Below are positions 6,341-6,497 of a DNA stretch of 6,497 nt, piece after piece. This stretch comes from DHVE2 group archaeon (GTDB lineage: Archaea; Thermoplasmatota; Thermoplasmata; Thermoplasmatales; Aciduliprofundaceae), in NCBI GenBank assembly GCA_027056155.1, contig JALULR010000219.1:1-6497 (forward strand), read 5' to 3'. The translations under genes were made by a program, and so were the position numbers. The notes under the pieces are model-generated. The model did not search any database, was not told the DNA's origin, and was given only the letters and a program-made list of their open reading frames with translations. How positions within the stretch are numbered: the stretch's first letter is position 1; every line of letters begins with the position of its first letter.

Positions 6341-6497
6341 TGGGATAATGCAATGGCTCAAATAATGTTTTTCCCATGGCAAGAATCGCACTTCGCAAAG
6401 AGGGGAGAGTTATTCGGTTAAGTTGAATTCCTCAAAAAACATGTAAAACTAGGAATAAAAAATAAGAAAAATTAAACATAGAGATTATAGGCGATAA
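6341..6497. other. AT-rich non-coding stretch upstream of carS
   Basis: I find no supportable gene here. On the minus strand two T-tracts (6471-6467 and 6462-6457) follow an in-frame TAA at 6474-6472, which could end a gene lying mostly beyond the window (last residues IAYNLYV). Only eight codons are visible, so this is a guess. Several other stops and tiny frames follow. No tRNA-like fold, snoRNA boxes or clear hairpin is seen. Confidence 0.4.
6359..6367 (-). promoter_or_regulatory. Candidate TATA box for leaderless carS
   Basis: The minus strand reads CATTATTTG after an A-rich GGGAAAAA, lying 22-30 bases before the carS ATG. At this distance transcription would begin at or very near the start codon. 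That agrees with the absence of any ribosome binding site. The match to the archaeal consensus is only moderate. Confidence 0.35.

Noticed and set aside
6358..6417. Minus-strand fragment with a CDSC (CxxC) motif upstream of carS
   Set aside because: An in-frame TAA at 6420-6418 sits directly upstream and no ATG, GTG or TTG follows it before the TGA at 6360-6358. It cannot be a gene end or a small gene without a frameshift, for which there is no evidence.
6376..6426. Plus-strand mini-frame of 16 residues starting MARIALRKEG
   Set aside because: It is very short, has no ribosome binding site or clear promoter, and is opposite the proposed carS promoter. I see nothing to separate it from chance.
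1..6497. CRISPR, transposon, tRNA or defence-system signals
   Set aside because: I saw no regularly spaced repeats, terminal inverted repeats, transposase or integrase motifs, tRNA-like cloverleaf, or defence-type genes on either strand. The genes are housekeeping or envelope types.

Overview
The window looks like ordinary chromosome from a euryarchaeon. Three things point to archaea: an archaeal/eukaryotic-type glycyl-tRNA synthetase, a CDP-archaeol synthase (CarS, which serves ether-lipid synthesis), and short leaders with archaeal TATA boxes and Shine-Dalgarno sites close to the starts. The style (medium-low GC, compact spacers, GlyRS and CarS sequence character) would suit a Thermoplasmata or DHVE2-like lineage such as Aciduliprofundum. 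That placement is recollection of family style and not a search result.

All five protein-coding genes lie on the minus strand, so the window reads right to left. From 6497 to 6341 there is an AT-rich non-coding stretch with T-tracts. Next come carS (6337-5774), a 91-bp spacer, a large secreted and membrane-anchored protein of repeated Ig-like domains (5682-3154), a 50-bp spacer, a four-CBS-domain protein (3103-2249), glycyl-tRNA synthetase (2252-570), and an asparagine-synthetase-like PP-loop protein (569 to beyond position 1, partial). I see no convincing plus-strand gene, structural RNA, CRISPR array or mobile element.

The last three genes form a tight translational unit. CBS and glyS overlap by four bases (ATGA), and glyS and the synthetase-like gene abut with no spacer (TAG then ATG). 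The two upstream spacers each hold a TATA-like box at the same distance from the start codon, plus a T-run that may end the preceding transcript. I therefore read the layout as three transcription units: carS, surface protein, and CBS-glyS-asnB-like. Starts are unusually well fixed. In carS, the CBS gene and the synthetase-like gene an in-frame stop sits directly before the start codon, and in the surface-protein gene one lies two codons upstream.

Functionally the window mixes envelope genes (ether-lipid precursor synthesis and a heavily N-glycosylation-prone cell-surface protein) with translation and nitrogen/adenylate genes (GlyRS, a probable nucleotide-sensing CBS protein, an ATP-dependent amidotransferase-like domain). 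The least understood items are the surface protein and the standalone synthetase domain coupled to GlyRS. I did not find a clear new defence or mobile system here.
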